Source: Hyphomicrobiaceae bacterium
GTDB taxonomy: Bacteria; Pseudomonadota; Alphaproteobacteria; Rhizobiales; Hyphomicrobiaceae
Direction of reading: 5' to 3'
Assembly: GCA_016793635.1 (NCBI GenBank)
Contig: JAEUMD010000019.1
Span: 147,830 to 211,829 of the forward strand
Length of the DNA: 64,000 nt
The translations under genes were made by a program, and so were the position numbers. The notes under the pieces are model-generated. The model worked only from the letters and a program-made list of their open reading frames with translations, ran no database searches and was not told where the DNA came from. Numbering within the stretch: position 1 is the stretch's first letter; every line of letters begins with the position of its first letter. Shown here piece by piece: positions 63,582 through 64,000 of this stretch.

Positions 63582-64000
63582 TTCTCAGCGCTCGGTATTC
63601 GGCCAATATTGCTTCGTTCGGGATCGCTCGACCGCGAGCCCCAGGAATGTAAAACGTAGCCCATGCGCCACCTGGTCTGTGCGTCGCATGTACCAACCGG
63701 CCAGGACCCACTTTCCCTAAGTTAGTCAAGGCTTCATCGAGTATGTCGCGCTCCGAGCCTGGAGGAACTTCTGGAATGTCATGAAACACATTGGCGACTG
63801 GATCAGCCCCAAAAACCTTGGCGCGATGATACAAGGCGGGATGCACGGGACCATAATCCCAAGCCTCAAACTGCCCGGTCACCAACGGCTCGCCAGTTCT
63901 TCCGAGATGAAACATATGGGCTAGGTAGAGAATCTTTTGCAGTTCCAGGTTCGAAAGTACCCAGCCTGACTTGTATGCCAGTCGCTGAGCGGCTGACAGG
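63562..64000 (-). CDS. Panacea (DUF4065/SocA-like) antitoxin-type protein, 5' partial
   Basis: Runs off the window; 145 codons are visible. The Panacea domain is recognisable: SNLELQKILYLAHMFHLGRTGEPL, then FEAWDYGPVHPALYHRAKVFG, and a C-terminal helical part ending EYRALRNANEAA. In characterised cases such proteins act as antitoxins (PanA) or proteolytic adaptors (SocA). It overlaps the downstream small membrane protein by 20 bp. An in-frame ATG at 63915 is internal to the domain, so the real start lies beyond position 64000. Confidence 0.8.
   Translation of the reverse strand, partial: LSAAQRLAYKSGWVLSNLELQKILYLAHMFHLGRTGEPLVTGQFEAWDYGPVHPALYHRAKVFGADPVANVFHDIPEVPPGSERDILDEALTNLGKVGPGRLVHATHRPGGAWATFYIPGARGRAIPNEAILAEYRALRNANEAA

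Overview
The window is high-GC, densely coded DNA from an alphaproteobacterium, most likely Hyphomicrobiales (Rhizobiales). The evidence is the rplU-rpmA-GNAT-GNAT-obgE order, an Irr-type iron control element, three GAAC-N7-GAAC (or GTTC-N7-GTTC) LexA boxes, and families common in that order (TIGR02301-type, DUF6460-like, MipA/OmpV, TIGR01459 HAD). The genus cannot be named from the sequence.

Layout. 0-12.8 kb is mostly housekeeping: murI, obgE, ribosomal proteins L21/L27, an Ntn-type amidase, an iron-binding ABC protein behind an Irr box, a FAH-family enzyme, a CBS protein, a DsrC-like protein, trxB, a PagL-like lipid A deacylase and hisA. 12.9-14.5 kb holds two small proteins with a Cas2/SinR-like layout behind two LexA boxes. 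14.7-22.4 kb is a eukaryotic-type Ser/Thr signalling cluster: a membrane kinase with a long coiled coil, a VWA-FHA protein, an FHA protein, a PP2C phosphatase and an FHA-nucleotidyl cyclase. 23.5-27.7 kb is an opgH operon with an FkbM methyltransferase. 28.7-30.5 kb is a retron: a reverse transcriptase preceded by an msr-msd RNA that can be folded by eye, next to an inverted pair of hairpin repeats. 30.6-44.2 kb carries exported hypotheticals, a LysE exporter, a glycosyltransferase, a MATE pump, a GmrSD-type nuclease, pyrD and a MacAB-like ABC operon.

44.3-53.0 kb is the most striking region: an RNA-repair and Ro-RNP locus. RtcR (CARF plus sigma-54 activator) is divergent from rsr (a Ro60 orthologue), which has a near-consensus sigma-54 promoter. 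A 1.6-kb stretch without protein genes follows and encodes five Y RNAs. Four of them carry recognisable circularly permuted tRNA-like modules. They are interleaved with three families of structured repeats: a 3 x 70 bp hairpin array with compensatory changes, seven 35-bp palindromes, and three copies of a triple-hairpin cassette. Then come rtcB, an unknown AT-richer gene, rtcA and a nucleotidyltransferase. Together these would sense damaged RNA, bind Y RNAs, heal 3' ends and religate.

53-61.3 kb holds an M20 peptidase, a LexA-boxed ligase-associated helicase with pdeM, a HAD enzyme, a formate/nitrite-type channel and a redoxin with a His-rich tail. At 61.9 kb pyrE is cut off after its PRPP motif and an AT-richer accessory segment begins. 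It holds a winged-helix-type protein, a structured non-coding stretch and a PanAT-like toxin-antitoxin pair that runs off the end of the window.
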